A DNA stretch of 41,665 nucleotides from Fonticella tunisiensis (GCF_004364155.1 NZ_SOAZ01000027.1:1-41665); one strand, 5' to 3'; positions 7,858-15,842 are shown, numbered from the stretch's first letter. The notes: generated by a model from the letters alone, not told the origin. Numbers and translations: made by a program.

Positions 7858-8631
7858 TTATATTAATCTTATATAAAATTTTCCATCGGAAGTTAATTTT
7901 ACTTCAAATTTCACAGTTACATTGTTGCTATCCTTTACCGATACTACGGCACTGGCGTCCTTTCTAGTGCCATTATAACTTTTTGTATTAACGGTTATAT
8001 AATAATCGGGATTTTCAACTTCTCCGGGATATTTAACTTCTATACCATCCTTGCTGATATTGTCAAGTATTCTTTTCTGATCTACCGACATAAGGTTTCT
8101 AGTTACAATATAATCCTTTCTTATATCCACCACAGCAGTTACATTGTCCTTCTTTGGAAGCTTCTCAAGGACCTTTTCAATCAAAGATGTATAGTATTCA
8201 GGAACATATTCATCGGATTTTACTTTTATCATCCTTTTAAAAAACTCATTTTCAATGGAGTCGTCTATATGATAAAGTTTATTGTTTTCATCAATTAAAT
8301 TTGCAACCCTTTTATCACTTATTCCTGCTATATATTTAAATGATGCTATTTTCTTAGTTTCGCTGTAAAAATCGAAGGTGAAGTCCGGATCTAGCTTTGG
8401 ATCCTCACTGACCTCAACGGCCTTTAAAACTATATTTTTAAACCTTTCCTTGTTTCTTTCCTGGCTAAAGGTATATTTTTGGGATGATCTGTTATTTATT
8501 ATGTTTATTCTTTGAATTTTTTCCTTATCAAGACCTGTTTTTGCAATATTTGGATTCACCTTATTTGAACCACAGGATGTAAATATCATGGCTATGGAAA
8601 TACACAAAGCCATTAAAAACCCTTTTCTCAT
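7858..8631 (-). CDS. lipoprotein of unknown function, 257 residues
   Basis: A signal peptide (MRKGFLMALCISIAMIFTSC) ends in a lipobox with Cys near residue 20, so the protein should be anchored on the outer face of the membrane. The rest is charged, with alternating strand and helix and no recognised domain. The last 50 residues (DYYITVNT, ASAVVSVKD, TVKFEVKL, FYIRLI) look like a small beta-sheet domain. It starts 8 nt after the stop of the acetyltransferase gene, so the two are co-transcribed. A terminator follows. Confidence 0.7.
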   Translation of the reverse strand: MRKGFLMALCISIAMIFTSCGSNKVNPNIAKTGLDKEKIQRINIINNRSSQKYTFSQERNKERFKNIVLKAVEVSEDPKLDPDFTFDFYSETKKIASFKYIAGISDKRVANLIDENNKLYHIDDSIENEFFKRMIKVKSDEYVPEYYTSLIEKVLEKLPKKDNVTAVVDIRKDYIVTRNLMSVDQKRILDNISKDGIEVKYPGEVENPDYYITVNTKSYNGTRKDASAVVSVKDSNNVTVKFEVKLTSDGKFYIRLI

Positions 8632-8639
8632 AAAATCAC

Positions 8640-9176
8640 CTACTCCAATATCTTTCCCATGTTATATATATCATAGTATTTTCCATTGATATACATTCCC
8701 TTTGTAATTCTGCCTTCAATTTTAAAGCCATATTTCATATAGAAGTTTATAGCCGCTGTATTGTTCTCCACAACCTGTAGATCTATTTTCTTTATTATTT
8801 CATTTGAACTTGCCCATTTCAAAAAATATTCCATGAGGTTTTTACCAACTCCAATGCCCCAGAAATCCTTAAGAACTGCAATGCCCATATCTCCCCTGTG
8901 TTCAAGCTTCTTCCTTTGGGAACCAACAAAGCTTACATTGCCTATTATTTTATTGTCGAGTATTGCCACAATATAAAGGCAGTTATTCCTGTTGTTTAAA
9001 TTTGATATAAAAATCCTTTCCTGCTCTTCGGTAAAATAAAAATCGTCTATTCCAAAGGTAAGGTTATCGGACTCTCCACCCATTTTAGCATACATTTTTA
9101 CTATTTCATCTGCATCCCTTTCCTCTGCCCTTCTTATAGACATTTTTCTTCCGTCCTTTAAATCATATACCATCAC
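8640..9176 (-). CDS. GNAT-family N-acetyltransferase
   Basis: A cytoplasmic acetyl-CoA-dependent transferase of 178 residues, the normal size. It has the GNAT order: N-terminal strand MSIRRAEERDADEIVKMY, then YIVAILDNKIIGNVSFVG, then the acetyl-CoA loop GIGVGKNLMEYF (motif A) with GDMGIAVLKDFWG before it, then VVENNTAAINFYMKYGF (motif B) and the end strand GKYYDIYNMGK. It looks most like the RimJ/PhnO-type small-molecule or N-terminal acetyltransferases; the substrate is unknown. GTG 9176 and ATG 9173 both follow GGAGGGG at usable distance. It forms a two-gene unit with the lipoprotein downstream. Confidence 0.88.
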   Translation of the reverse strand: MMVYDLKDGRKMSIRRAEERDADEIVKMYAKMGGESDNLTFGIDDFYFTEEQERIFISNLNNRNNCLYIVAILDNKIIGNVSFVGSQRKKLEHRGDMGIAVLKDFWGIGVGKNLMEYFLKWASSNEIIKKIDLQVVENNTAAINFYMKYGFKIEGRITKGMYINGKYYDIYNMGKILE

Positions 9177-9209
9177 TTGAATTCCCCTCCATATATAATT
9201 TTATACAAT

Positions 9210-9238
9210 AAAATAAAAAAGTACAGCATGGCTGTACT
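9210..9238 (-). terminator. terminator of the lgt transcription unit
   Basis: On the minus strand an 8-bp stem (AGTACAGC with GCTGTACT, loop of 3 nt) is followed by TTTTTTATTTTATT. It lies beyond the repeat block downstream of lgt and before the acetyltransferase gene, so lgt transcripts would run through repeat R2 before stopping. Confidence 0.75.
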
Positions 9239-9244
9239 GGCGCA

Positions 9245-9305
9245 GTGATAAAAAATATATTGCTCTCACAACTACGCTTGTGCACATTCATATATTTTTT
9301 ATCAC
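9245..9305. repeat. free hairpin related to the repeat family
   Basis: A perfect 16-bp inverted repeat, GTGATAAAAAATATAT (9245-9260) with its complement at 9290-9305, encloses 29 nt. The arms are the same GATAAAAAATATAT sequence that forms the outer stem of the full repeats. This is a minimal outer hairpin without the conserved ends, lying 20 nt from copy R2. Confidence 0.7.
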
Positions 9306-9324
9306 AGCTTATTAAAAAAAGAAT

Positions 9325-9668
9325 TAGCTCTGCATGAAACAAAATTCACCAAAAGATTATGAAAAAAGTTTCTAAATTAATCCGCTTTTCAGTTCAAGAA
9401 CTAAAGCGGAGATAAAAATATATGCAGGCCGCATTTTAGTAAGCAATTAGAAGTTCTTGGCACATAGGATGAAGCAGAGCCTTAGAAGGGTTCGTGGTGT
9501 CTGAGCGAGAGCGAGTTTATAAGCCTTCTTAGGTTATGCGAATCCGGTGCCATAGAACTTCTTTGCGAAGCGTAGCAGCGGCTGGAATATATTTTTATCG
9601 CAGCGCCTACCTGTAGATATTATCTACCTTTATTCCAATGGACTTTTCAGAGCAGCACAATGCGTTAA
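9325..9668 (-). repeat. repeat family copy R2, full length with long interior
   Basis: Read on the minus strand, it starts at TTAAC (9668) inside the lgt 3' end and finishes at GTTTCATGCAGAGCTA (9325). The order is: conserved left end with CCATTGGAATAAA and GGTAGGCGCTGCGATAAA; then an interior of nested inverted repeats (AGAAGTTCT/AGAACTTCT outside, CTAAGAAGG/CCTTCTAAGG inside, apical AAACTCGCTCTC); then the return outer arm ending in TTTTTATCTCCGC; then a right hairpin (CCGCTTT...AAAGCGG); then the conserved right end. Together with the hairpin at 9245-9305 it fills most of the gap between lgt and the acetyltransferase gene. Confidence 0.85.
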
Positions 9669-10397
9669 GTTAAACAGTAAAACTCCACCAATCAAAATGA
9701 ATATACATATAAACTGCGATGTAGAAAGAAGCCCAAGGCTGCCCCTCGGGTCATCCCTGTAAAATTCTATTACAAACCTTCCTATGCTGTATAAAATCAT
9801 ATAAAGGCCGGCAACCTTTCCATTATTTCTGGGCTTACTGGCATATATCAAAAGAATTGCAGCTATTATAAAGTTTCCAAGGCTTGAATAAATCTGAGTT
9901 GGAATTCTTTTAACCCCTGGAGCAACAAAGGGAGAGTTGTTAAAAACGATTCCAAGGGGGCCTGCGGTTACCTTTCCATAGCAACAGCCTGCAAACAGAC
10001 ATCCTATTCTCCCAAAACCCTGGGCAATGGATATTGAAGGAGCAATCAAATCGAAGTATGGTAAAAAGTTTAACTTTTTCCTTCTGCAGTATATGTATGC
10101 AGCTAAAGCTCCACCTATTATTCCCCCATATATCACAAAGCCCGCCGCCAGCATATCCTTTAAAACCACAGGATTTTTAATAATATAGGGCGCCTCTACA
10201 ATGAGAAATAAAAGCTTTGCACCTATTACTCCTCCTATAATCCCGTATATGGCAATATCCGCTACAGCATCCTTGCTGAGCCCTCTCCTTTTTGCCCTGT
10301 ACATAGCAGTTATTATAGCTGCTGCAATGCCTAAAGCTATCATAAGACCATAGCCGTGAACCACGAAATTTCCTATTCTTAGTAAGACAGGATACAA
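9630..10397 (-). CDS. lgt: prolipoprotein diacylglyceryl transferase
   Basis: This integral membrane enzyme transfers diacylglycerol from phosphatidylglycerol to the lipobox Cys of prolipoproteins, the first step of lipoprotein maturation. It has 255 residues and about seven hydrophobic segments. Family signatures are FVVHGYGLMIALG at the N-terminus, AAGFVIYGGIIGG near 85-97, GRIGCLFAGCCYG near 136-148 (with the essential Arg), and RFVIEFYRDDPRG near the C-terminus. The last dozen residues (LTHCAALKSPLE) and the stop codon are encoded by repeat R2, so the native C-terminus was replaced or extended by the insertion. It starts 4 nt after the membrane-protein gene upstream. Confidence 0.93.
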   Translation of the reverse strand: MYPVLLRIGNFVVHGYGLMIALGIAAAIITAMYRAKRRGLSKDAVADIAIYGIIGGVIGAKLLFLIVEAPYIIKNPVVLKDMLAAGFVIYGGIIGGALAAYIYCRRKKLNFLPYFDLIAPSISIAQGFGRIGCLFAGCCYGKVTAGPLGIVFNNSPFVAPGVKRIPTQIYSSLGNFIIAAILLIYASKPRNNGKVAGLYMILYSIGRFVIEFYRDDPRGSLGLLSTSQFICIFILIGGVLLFNLTHCAALKSPLE

Positions 10398-10401
10398 AAC
10401 A

Positions 10402-10824
10402 TTACCCCCCTAAATAAAAGTAAATGCTCTCCAGTAAAAATCCCAGTAAAAATAAGACCAGACAGAACACTACAATGAATATTCCTGTCCAGAAGCCCTC
10501 CCCTTTAAACTCTTCAAAGCTTTCAAGCATCGCCTCCTCAACATATGGATTTTTAAATATGTTTGCGCCGTCGATTGGGTTCGATGCCCTTACTCTTCTA
10601 AGCTTTGGGTCCTCATTTCTTTTATAAAGCTGAGGCACTGCAAATATAAGGGAAAAGGCTCCAAAATAATAAAAGCTTGTATATATGTTTTTCATTACCG
10701 GTGAATGCTTAATAAGAGAATATACTGAAGCTATAACCGATAGAGCTGCTGCAGCTATAAGCGCATATAGTGAATATCTTTTGATTCCATATAAGATGTA
10801 CTTTAATTTTTTTCTTTCGTTCAT
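10402..10824 (-). CDS. small membrane protein of unknown function upstream of lgt
   Basis: 140 residues with three predicted membrane helices: YSLYALIAAAALSVIASVYSL near 17-37, YTSFYYFGAFSLIFAVPQL near 48-66, and FWTGIFIVVFCLVLFLLGFLL near 111-131. Between the second and third lies a charged cytoplasmic loop (KRNEDPKLRRVRASNPIDG). I do not recognise a named family. It lies 14 nt after the gene at 10839 and 4 nt before lgt, which indicates one operon. A role in envelope or lipoprotein biology would be inferred from context only. Confidence 0.7.
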   Translation of the reverse strand: MNERKKLKYILYGIKRYSLYALIAAAALSVIASVYSLIKHSPVMKNIYTSFYYFGAFSLIFAVPQLYKRNEDPKLRRVRASNPIDGANIFKNPYVEEAMLESFEEFKGEGFWTGIFIVVFCLVLFLLGFLLESIYFYLGG

Positions 10825-10838
10825 AAAACATCCCTGCC

Positions 10839-11411
10839 TTATCCTTTTAATTTAAAAGTTGAAGCTATGCTGTCAAAAAGCCTTTTTATGCTCGGGTTAT
10901 AATCCGATTCCTTGATAAAAAAACTTATTCTGAAGAATTCATTGCCCGTCATAGGCACAAAATATTCCGCTGCACTGTAGTACTGATTGTCATTTCCCAT
11001 TCTGGAATAGGTCACTACATATCCTCTATAATTTCCTATGGTTGAAGGAGTCATTTTGTAATTTTTTAAGTCAGCTACTCCCGTTGGACTGAACCTGCTC
11101 TCATCAAGAAATTGTTTAAGGCTAATATTGATCTTCCAGACCTCTGCAAAGCCCCTGATTTTATTATCCGGAGATGTAAATCCACCATGATATTTAATTT
11201 CTTCCCCTGGAAAATACTGCAGCCTGAAGCTCCAGTCAGAGGGCAGCTGAAACTGAAACCTATCGGTACCATAGGTTTTCATAGGTTGATTAACAAGAAT
11301 GGAATCATATGATGACCTATACATATCCATTATTCCTCTCCAGCTTAAGGAAAATGCAATAATCAAAGTAATTGTCAGTGCCGTATAAACGTATACAATT
11401 TTTTTCTTCAT
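10839..11411 (-). CDS. membrane-anchored extracytoplasmic protein of unknown function
   Basis: 190 residues with one N-terminal hydrophobic helix (IVYVYTALTITLIIAFSLSW), then an extracytoplasmic domain of about 150 residues. The pattern FQFQLPSDWSFRLQYFPG, YRGYVVTYSRMG, EFFRISFFIKESDY, then RLFDSIASTFKLKG resembles the PsbP-like fold found in many Firmicute envelope proteins; this is a pattern judgement only. The start ATG lies behind a GGGAGGATGATGC stretch. It is the first gene of the presumed operon with the small membrane protein and lgt. Confidence 0.65.
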   Translation of the reverse strand: MKKKIVYVYTALTITLIIAFSLSWRGIMDMYRSSYDSILVNQPMKTYGTDRFQFQLPSDWSFRLQYFPGEEIKYHGGFTSPDNKIRGFAEVWKINISLKQFLDESRFSPTGVADLKNYKMTPSTIGNYRGYVVTYSRMGNDNQYYSAAEYFVPMTGNEFFRISFFIKESDYNPSIKRLFDSIASTFKLKG

Positions 11412-11498
11412 GCATCATCCTCCCATATATTTATATGGAAAAAAGTCACATAATATTATCATATCATTGTTCTAGTTTTTAAATTATAAAATATAGCT

Positions 11499-11536
11499 AA
11501 AAATCAGAAGCCCCAATTTACGACTTCTGATTTTTT
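11499..11536 (-). terminator. terminator of the long repeat-bearing gene
   Basis: A stem of about 12 bp (AAAAATCAGAAG with CTTCTGATTTTT) encloses 13 nt. On the minus strand the T run of the second arm follows directly. It lies 5 nt after the stop of the 577-residue gene. Confidence 0.8.
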
Positions 11537-11541
11537 ATAAC

Positions 11542-13275
11542 CTATTCACGGTTTAGTTTTGGTATCATTATGTTTCCTGTAAACGGGTTATAATACATTA
11601 TCCACATTCCTCTTTCATTGTCCTTGAAGGGTACCCACCTTACAAATCCCGTCATGCCCATGTATGGCTGGTCGGAAATTATATTCCTTCCCTCTATTCC
11701 ATACATAATATACTTTATTTCATTGTTATCATCATATTTTATTCCAAAATAATAATGTCCGCTCTTCTTAAAATATTTAATGTAATTGATGTATGGATAG
11801 GTCATTTTCAGATGATAAATGGCACAGTAGTATGGATAATACTGATTTTCCCTTATCGGTACATCATCCCTTTGAGGAATTAACCACCATTTTGTTCCCC
11901 TAAGTTCATCAGGAACATCCTCAAACGGTGAAAAATCCTTAAGGACATCATTAAACATGTCTGCATATTTCTTCCTGCCCTTGCTTTCCCCTCTAATTAA
12001 GTCAGGGTTAACATCCTTGATTCCCTTAACCTCTTCCATATCATACTCATTAAGCCTTCCAGGAATATTTCTGACCTCATCCCTGGTTACAGGTGTGTAA
12101 GCGTTTTTGCTTCCTCCAGATAGCGGTGCCTCTGAAGCTGATTTTGGTGCGTTCGAATCCTTAGACTGTGGTTTTGAGGAAGCCCGGGCTGAAGATGAAC
12201 TGCTCTGAGGCTTTAGTGGTCCTTCATCCTTAGATTGTGAAGTTCCTTCGGATTTGGCCGCCTGGGACTTTGCAGCTGAAGAGGGCGATGATGTTGCTCC
12301 CTGGGATTTAACCTCCTGTGGTTTTGATACATTCCCTTCTTTAGACTGCGTGGCCCCTTCAGATTTATCCGCCTGGGGCTTTGCGGCTGAAGAGGGCGAT
12401 GATGTTGCTCTCTGGGATTTAACATCCTGAGGTTTTGATGCATTCCCATCTTTAGACTGCGTGGCCCCTTCAGATTTATCCGCCTGGGGCTTTGCGGCTG
12501 AAGAGGGCGATGATTTGGACTCCTGGGACTTAGGTGGCGAAGCATCCTGCTGTTTAGTATCCCGAGGCCTTACTCCTTCTGTGTTCGCTGGTTTATTTTC
12601 ATCAGGATTGTCCTTCTCAGAACTCCTCCTTTGATCAGGCTCTGCCTGAGCCTTAAACTCTTTCTCAGCCTCATCCTGCTTTTCCTCAACCCCTTCAGCA
12701 TTACCCTCTTTTTCATCTTCACTTCTTTCAGCCTTTATTTCCTCTTCCTCGCTGTCCCTCTTTATTTGTTCCTCATATTCCTTGAACTTCTTTGCTTCCT
12801 CGTCGAGCTCTTCATCTGTAATATATGTTTCATCCTCTTCGCTGCTCCTTGGCTTTGATACAAGCTTCTCCTTCCATAGTATCCTATCCTTCCCCACATA
12901 GCCCGATACAGGTGCTAATATGGTATCACCCTCAACGATTATGGCAGCTACATTAAACCTGTCGACGGGAACTCCCGTACCTGCTATATCGTCCTCTTTA
13001 AATTCCCACCAGGTTTCTCCTCTTCCCGTTTCATCTATGCTTATCTCACCAAGTTTAGCTACAACTGGAGGATTCTTCGTAGCATCTATAAGGCAGCAGG
13101 TATATGGGCCCTTTTCTTTTACAAGGTTTTGTGCATACACTGTAATTTTACATTTTTCATTACGCGTTTCAATCTTTGTATATCCAGTAGGTGGCTTGTC
13201 AATTGCTATTCCAAAACCCCTGTCGTCTTCTTGAAATATAATGAAATACCTATTATAACTCTTTTTAGACGTCAC
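11542..13275 (-). CDS. large protein with low-complexity tandem-repeat linker
   Basis: 577 residues in three parts. The first (1-140) is a beta-rich domain (RYFIIFQEDDRGFGIAIDK, CKITVYAQNL, PYTCCLIDA, NVAAIIVEGD). The second is a linker of about 250 residues: first very acidic (EEEEIKAERSEDEKEG), then Ser/Pro/Lys/Gln-rich with three 37-residue tandem repeats. The third (about 400-577) is a compact aromatic domain (FEDVPDELRGTKWWLIPQ, YPYYCAIYHLKMTYPYI, HYYFGIKYD, GFVRWVPF, IMYYNPFTGNIMIPK). No signal peptide is seen. I know of similar clostridial proteins only as hypothetical. GTG 13275 follows GGAGGGTAGGAG. It occupies the place of yabG next to ksgA and could be spore- or envelope-related; that is inference. 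Confidence 0.75.
   Translation of the reverse strand: MTSKKSYNRYFIIFQEDDRGFGIAIDKPPTGYTKIETRNEKCKITVYAQNLVKEKGPYTCCLIDATKNPPVVAKLGEISIDETGRGETWWEFKEDDIAGTGVPVDRFNVAAIIVEGDTILAPVSGYVGKDRILWKEKLVSKPRSSEEDETYITDEELDEEAKKFKEYEEQIKRDSEEEEIKAERSEDEKEGNAEGVEEKQDEAEKEFKAQAEPDQRRSSEKDNPDENKPANTEGVRPRDTKQQDASPPKSQESKSSPSSAAKPQADKSEGATQSKDGNASKPQDVKSQRATSSPSSAAKPQADKSEGATQSKEGNVSKPQEVKSQGATSSPSSAAKSQAAKSEGTSQSKDEGPLKPQSSSSSARASSKPQSKDSNAPKSASEAPLSGGSKNAYTPVTRDEVRNIPGRLNEYDMEEVKGIKDVNPDLIRGESKGRKKYADMFNDVLKDFSPFEDVPDELRGTKWWLIPQRDDVPIRENQYYPYYCAIYHLKMTYPYINYIKYFKKSGHYYFGIKYDDNNEIKYIMYGIEGRNIISDQPYMGMTGFVRWVPFKDNERGMWIMYYNPFTGNIMIPKLNRE
12182..12514 (-). repeat. three tandem 111-bp units inside the linker gene
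   Basis: Unit-equivalent points lie at 12230, 12341 and 12452, exactly 111 bp apart (37 codons). Two units are nearly identical (PQADKSEGATQSK, then KPQ, then SPSSAAK) and the third is diverged. Because 111 is a multiple of three, copy number can change without breaking the frame. Confidence 0.85.
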
Positions 13276-13345
13276 ACTCCTACCCTCCCAATTCTATTTC
13301 ATCATTATAATATATGAGGTATGTGCAGGAATGTGACCAATATTT

Positions 13346-14191
13346 TTACATATTATCCCTTACCCTATCGGAAAGCTTTGCAAACTCTTCTATGGTTAGG
13401 GTTTCACCCCTTCTTTTAGGATCTATTCCTGAATCGCTAAAAACCTTCTCGAGCTTTTCCTGGCTTAATCCCGTCTGCTTTAAAACGTTCCACAGGGTTT
13501 TTCTCCTCATATTGAAGGAATCCCTTATGATCTTGAAGAAGAGCTTTTCATCATTAACTTTAACCGCTGGCTCCTCAAGTATTGTCATTTTAATTACAGC
13601 AGATTCCACCTTTGGCTGGGGTATGAAGCAGGCAGGAGGCACCCTGGTTATTTTTTCAACCTTTGTATAGTACTGTACAAGGAGTGAAAGGGCACCGTAT
13701 TCCTTTGAGCCGGGCTTTGCCACCATTCTGTCTGCAACTTCCCTTTGAATCATAATTATTATGGCCCTAAGCCCTGGCTTTTCCGTAAGAAGCTTTGATA
13801 TGATGGGCGTAGTTACATAATATGGAAGGTTTGCAACAACCTTAACCTCCGTAAGATTCTCCTCCTCAATAAGCCTCTTGAAATTAACCTTTAGTGCGTC
13901 ATTATGTATTACCTTAATGTTGTTATAGTTACCAAGGGTCTCATTTAGTACGGGTATAAGGGTATCGTCGAGCTCGATTGCAACTACCTTACTTGCAAAC
14001 TTGGCAACCTCCTGTGTCATTGTTCCTATTCCAGGTCCAATTTCTATTACACAGCTCTCATTATTAAGTTCTGCTGCCCCAACTATTTTGTCCAATATGT
14101 TTTGATCTATAAGGAAGTTCTGTCCAAGGCTTTTGCTGAACTTAAATCCAAAATGGTTTATTATATCCTTCGTTTTAGATGCAAGACTCAC
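13346..14191 (-). CDS. rsmA: 16S rRNA (A1518/A1519-N6) dimethyltransferase
   Basis: KsgA/RsmA uses SAM to dimethylate two adjacent adenines in helix 45 of 16S rRNA, a late quality step of 30S assembly. The protein has 281 residues. The N-terminal KSLGQNFLIDQNILDKI is the family start motif. VIEIGPGIGTMTQEV near 47-61 is SAM motif I, KVVAIELDD motif II, and VVANLPYYVTTPI holds the catalytic NLPYY. GTG 14191 overlaps the rnmV stop in GTGA, so translation is coupled. The rnmV-ksgA pair is the Bacillus order. Confidence 0.96.
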   Translation of the reverse strand: MSLASKTKDIINHFGFKFSKSLGQNFLIDQNILDKIVGAAELNNESCVIEIGPGIGTMTQEVAKFASKVVAIELDDTLIPVLNETLGNYNNIKVIHNDALKVNFKRLIEEENLTEVKVVANLPYYVTTPIISKLLTEKPGLRAIIIMIQREVADRMVAKPGSKEYGALSLLVQYYTKVEKITRVPPACFIPQPKVESAVIKMTILEEPAVKVNDEKLFFKIIRDSFNMRRKTLWNVLKQTGLSQEKLEKVFSDSGIDPKRRGETLTIEEFAKLSDRVRDNM

Positions 14192-14733
14192 TCAACCAAC
14201 TCCTTTGCTTTTTGTATAGCCCCTTCAAACTCATCCCTTGTAATACCATATCTGTTTAATCTGCTTAAAAACTGCTTCGCATTTCCATAGCCTATCCCAA
14301 GCTCCCTGCCAACTATATCCCTCATTTTTGTAGCCATCGGTGAGCCTGTCAGTTTGTTTTTTATAAGATCATCCATTGTAAACTCGTCTCTTTCCCGTCT
14401 TACTTCTGTTTTTACCTTTAAAAGGGCCTCCCTTATACTTTCAGGGGATGCATTTTCTATGCCTATATCTCCGTCCTTAGTACCCAGCTCCCTTGGAAGA
14501 AAGGCATGCTTGCACCCAGGAATCTTTTCAGAAATAGTTCTTCTTATCCTTTCTCCTGCAAAGTCAGGATCTGTAAATATTATAACCCCCCTTTTTTTCG
14601 CAGCCTGCCTTATCCTTTCCATTATACTGTCGTTTATGCCAAATCCCGAGGTTATTATAACATCTGCATCCACAGCTCTTTTTACAGCGCTAACATCATC
14701 CTTCCCCTCAACCACTATTACTTCCTTTATCAC
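14188..14733 (-). CDS. rnmV: ribonuclease M5
   Basis: RNase M5 cuts both strands of 5S rRNA precursor in low-GC Gram-positives. The protein has 181 residues, the usual length. The Toprim domain shows the Mg-binding Glu in VVEGKDDVSAVKRA near residue 9 and the acidic pair in IIFTDPDFAGERIRR near 52-66. GCKHAFLPRELGTKDGD follows, then the C-terminal RNA-binding part (YGNAKQFLSRLNRYGITRDEF). It is translationally coupled to ksgA, separated from yabE by a terminator, and holds the same position as in Bacillus. Confidence 0.95.
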   Translation of the reverse strand: MIKEVIVVEGKDDVSAVKRAVDADVIITSGFGINDSIMERIRQAAKKRGVIIFTDPDFAGERIRRTISEKIPGCKHAFLPRELGTKDGDIGIENASPESIREALLKVKTEVRRERDEFTMDDLIKNKLTGSPMATKMRDIVGRELGIGYGNAKQFLSRLNRYGITRDEFEGAIQKAKELVE

Positions 14734-14779
14734 AAAATCACCCCGTTTTATTTTTTGCAGATATACATATTAAATATAT

Positions 14780-14809
14780 CAAAAAATAAGGCGGATTTTC
14801 CGCCTTATT
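14780..14809 (-). terminator. terminator at the 3' end of yabE
   Basis: On the minus strand a 10-bp stem (AATAAGGCGG with CCGCCTTATT, 5-nt loop) is followed by TTTT. It overlaps the yabE stop codon and isolates yabE from rnmV-ksgA. Confidence 0.85.
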
Positions 14810-15842
14810 TTAAAATATACACATTTGTATAATGTGTGGACCATGATCTTCCCATTTGCTCCGGTGGGAAATAAAGGTCTATGACGTTTCCTTTAACTGC
14901 TCCGCCTGTGTCCGCAGCAATAGCGTATCCATAACCTTCAACATAAAGCCTTGTTCCAAGTGGAATTACGTTTGGATCTACTGCAACGGTACTATAACCG
15001 TTAGGATCACGCTTTACTTTCATTCCTGATGCAGTAATTCCACTTGTTGTTGGAGTATGGGGCGGCCCTACAGTGTAGGAAGTTGCTTTCATTCTTAATT
15101 TTTTGACGTAGTAAACCTTTTCTCCTCCTCTTGAGGGCATGAACCATGAAAGTGCACCTACCGATATTATTTTATCCACAGGAGCTTTTTTTATGGTTTG
15201 GCTTACCGTTTCCCTTGCAACCTCTTTACCATTCTCATAGGTTACCTTTATTGTGGTTATCCTTTCTCCATCTACTCCATCCCGGATAACCTTTGTAGCA
15301 CCCTTTTCAAGATTATTATCCGTCTGTTTTATGGTTTTATAGGCTATGGTATCGCTTTTGGTAATTATTTCCTCAGTCACCCTGACAATAGTGATTTCTT
15401 TATTTACAGTAAGCATCTCTTTAAGGCCAGGGTATACTTTGTCCTTTTCGTTTACAACTATTCCTTCGGATCTTAAAACATCCTCTACCGTATCTTCCGA
15501 TGTAGTTATGTTAAGTACCTTGTCTTCCACTTTAATCGTTATTGGAAAAGCCCTCTTGATTGTGATTTCCATATCATCCTTTATCCTATGTTCTAGCCCG
15601 GGTAATACCTTATCCTTCTGACCAACTTCGATATTAGCTGATGATAAGACATCCTTTACGCTTGACTTATAAGTTGCGACATTTATTCTTTCACCATCCA
15701 CCACAATTGTGACTTGTTTTTCTCCCATTGAAAATGCTATAAGGCTTATTACTGTTGCAAGAACTGCAATTACTATTACCCGCCAGTTACCTGAAAAACT
15801 CTGTCTTAACTTTTGCATCAACAGATTTTTTAAATTAACCAT
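14805..15842 (-). CDS. yabE: YabE-like cell-wall protein with DUF348, G5 and 3D domains
   Basis: A secreted or membrane-anchored peptidoglycan-acting protein of 345 residues. One N-terminal helix (VIVIAVLATVISLIAFSMG) is followed by two DUF348 repeats (VTIVVDGERINVATYKSSV; ITIKVEDKVLNITTSEDTV). A G5 domain comes next (about 155-225, EEIITKSDTIAYKT), then a C-terminal 3D domain (about 245-345) with MKATSYTVG, TASGMKVK, STVAVDPNVIPLGTRLYVEG and AIAADTGGAVKGNVIDLYF, holding the three conserved Asp residues. This is the Firmicute analogue of resuscitation-promoting factors and probably a lytic transglycosylase. ATG 15842 follows AAGGAGGGAAAT. A long upstream region may regulate it. Confidence 0.93.
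   Translation of the reverse strand: MVNLKNLLMQKLRQSFSGNWRVIVIAVLATVISLIAFSMGEKQVTIVVDGERINVATYKSSVKDVLSSANIEVGQKDKVLPGLEHRIKDDMEITIKRAFPITIKVEDKVLNITTSEDTVEDVLRSEGIVVNEKDKVYPGLKEMLTVNKEITIVRVTEEIITKSDTIAYKTIKQTDNNLEKGATKVIRDGVDGERITTIKVTYENGKEVARETVSQTIKKAPVDKIISVGALSWFMPSRGGEKVYYVKKLRMKATSYTVGPPHTPTTSGITASGMKVKRDPNGYSTVAVDPNVIPLGTRLYVEGYGYAIAADTGGAVKGNVIDLYFPPEQMGRSWSTHYTNVYILK

Noticed and set aside
9181-9629. CRISPR array or insertion sequence in the repeat-rich gap
   Set aside because: There are no regular direct repeats with spacers and no transposase frame; the structure is nested inverted repeats.
12213-12545. Open minus-strand frame of 110 codons inside the linker gene
   Set aside because: It is open only because the 111-bp repeat unit is a multiple of three and biased in composition; it has no ribosome site.
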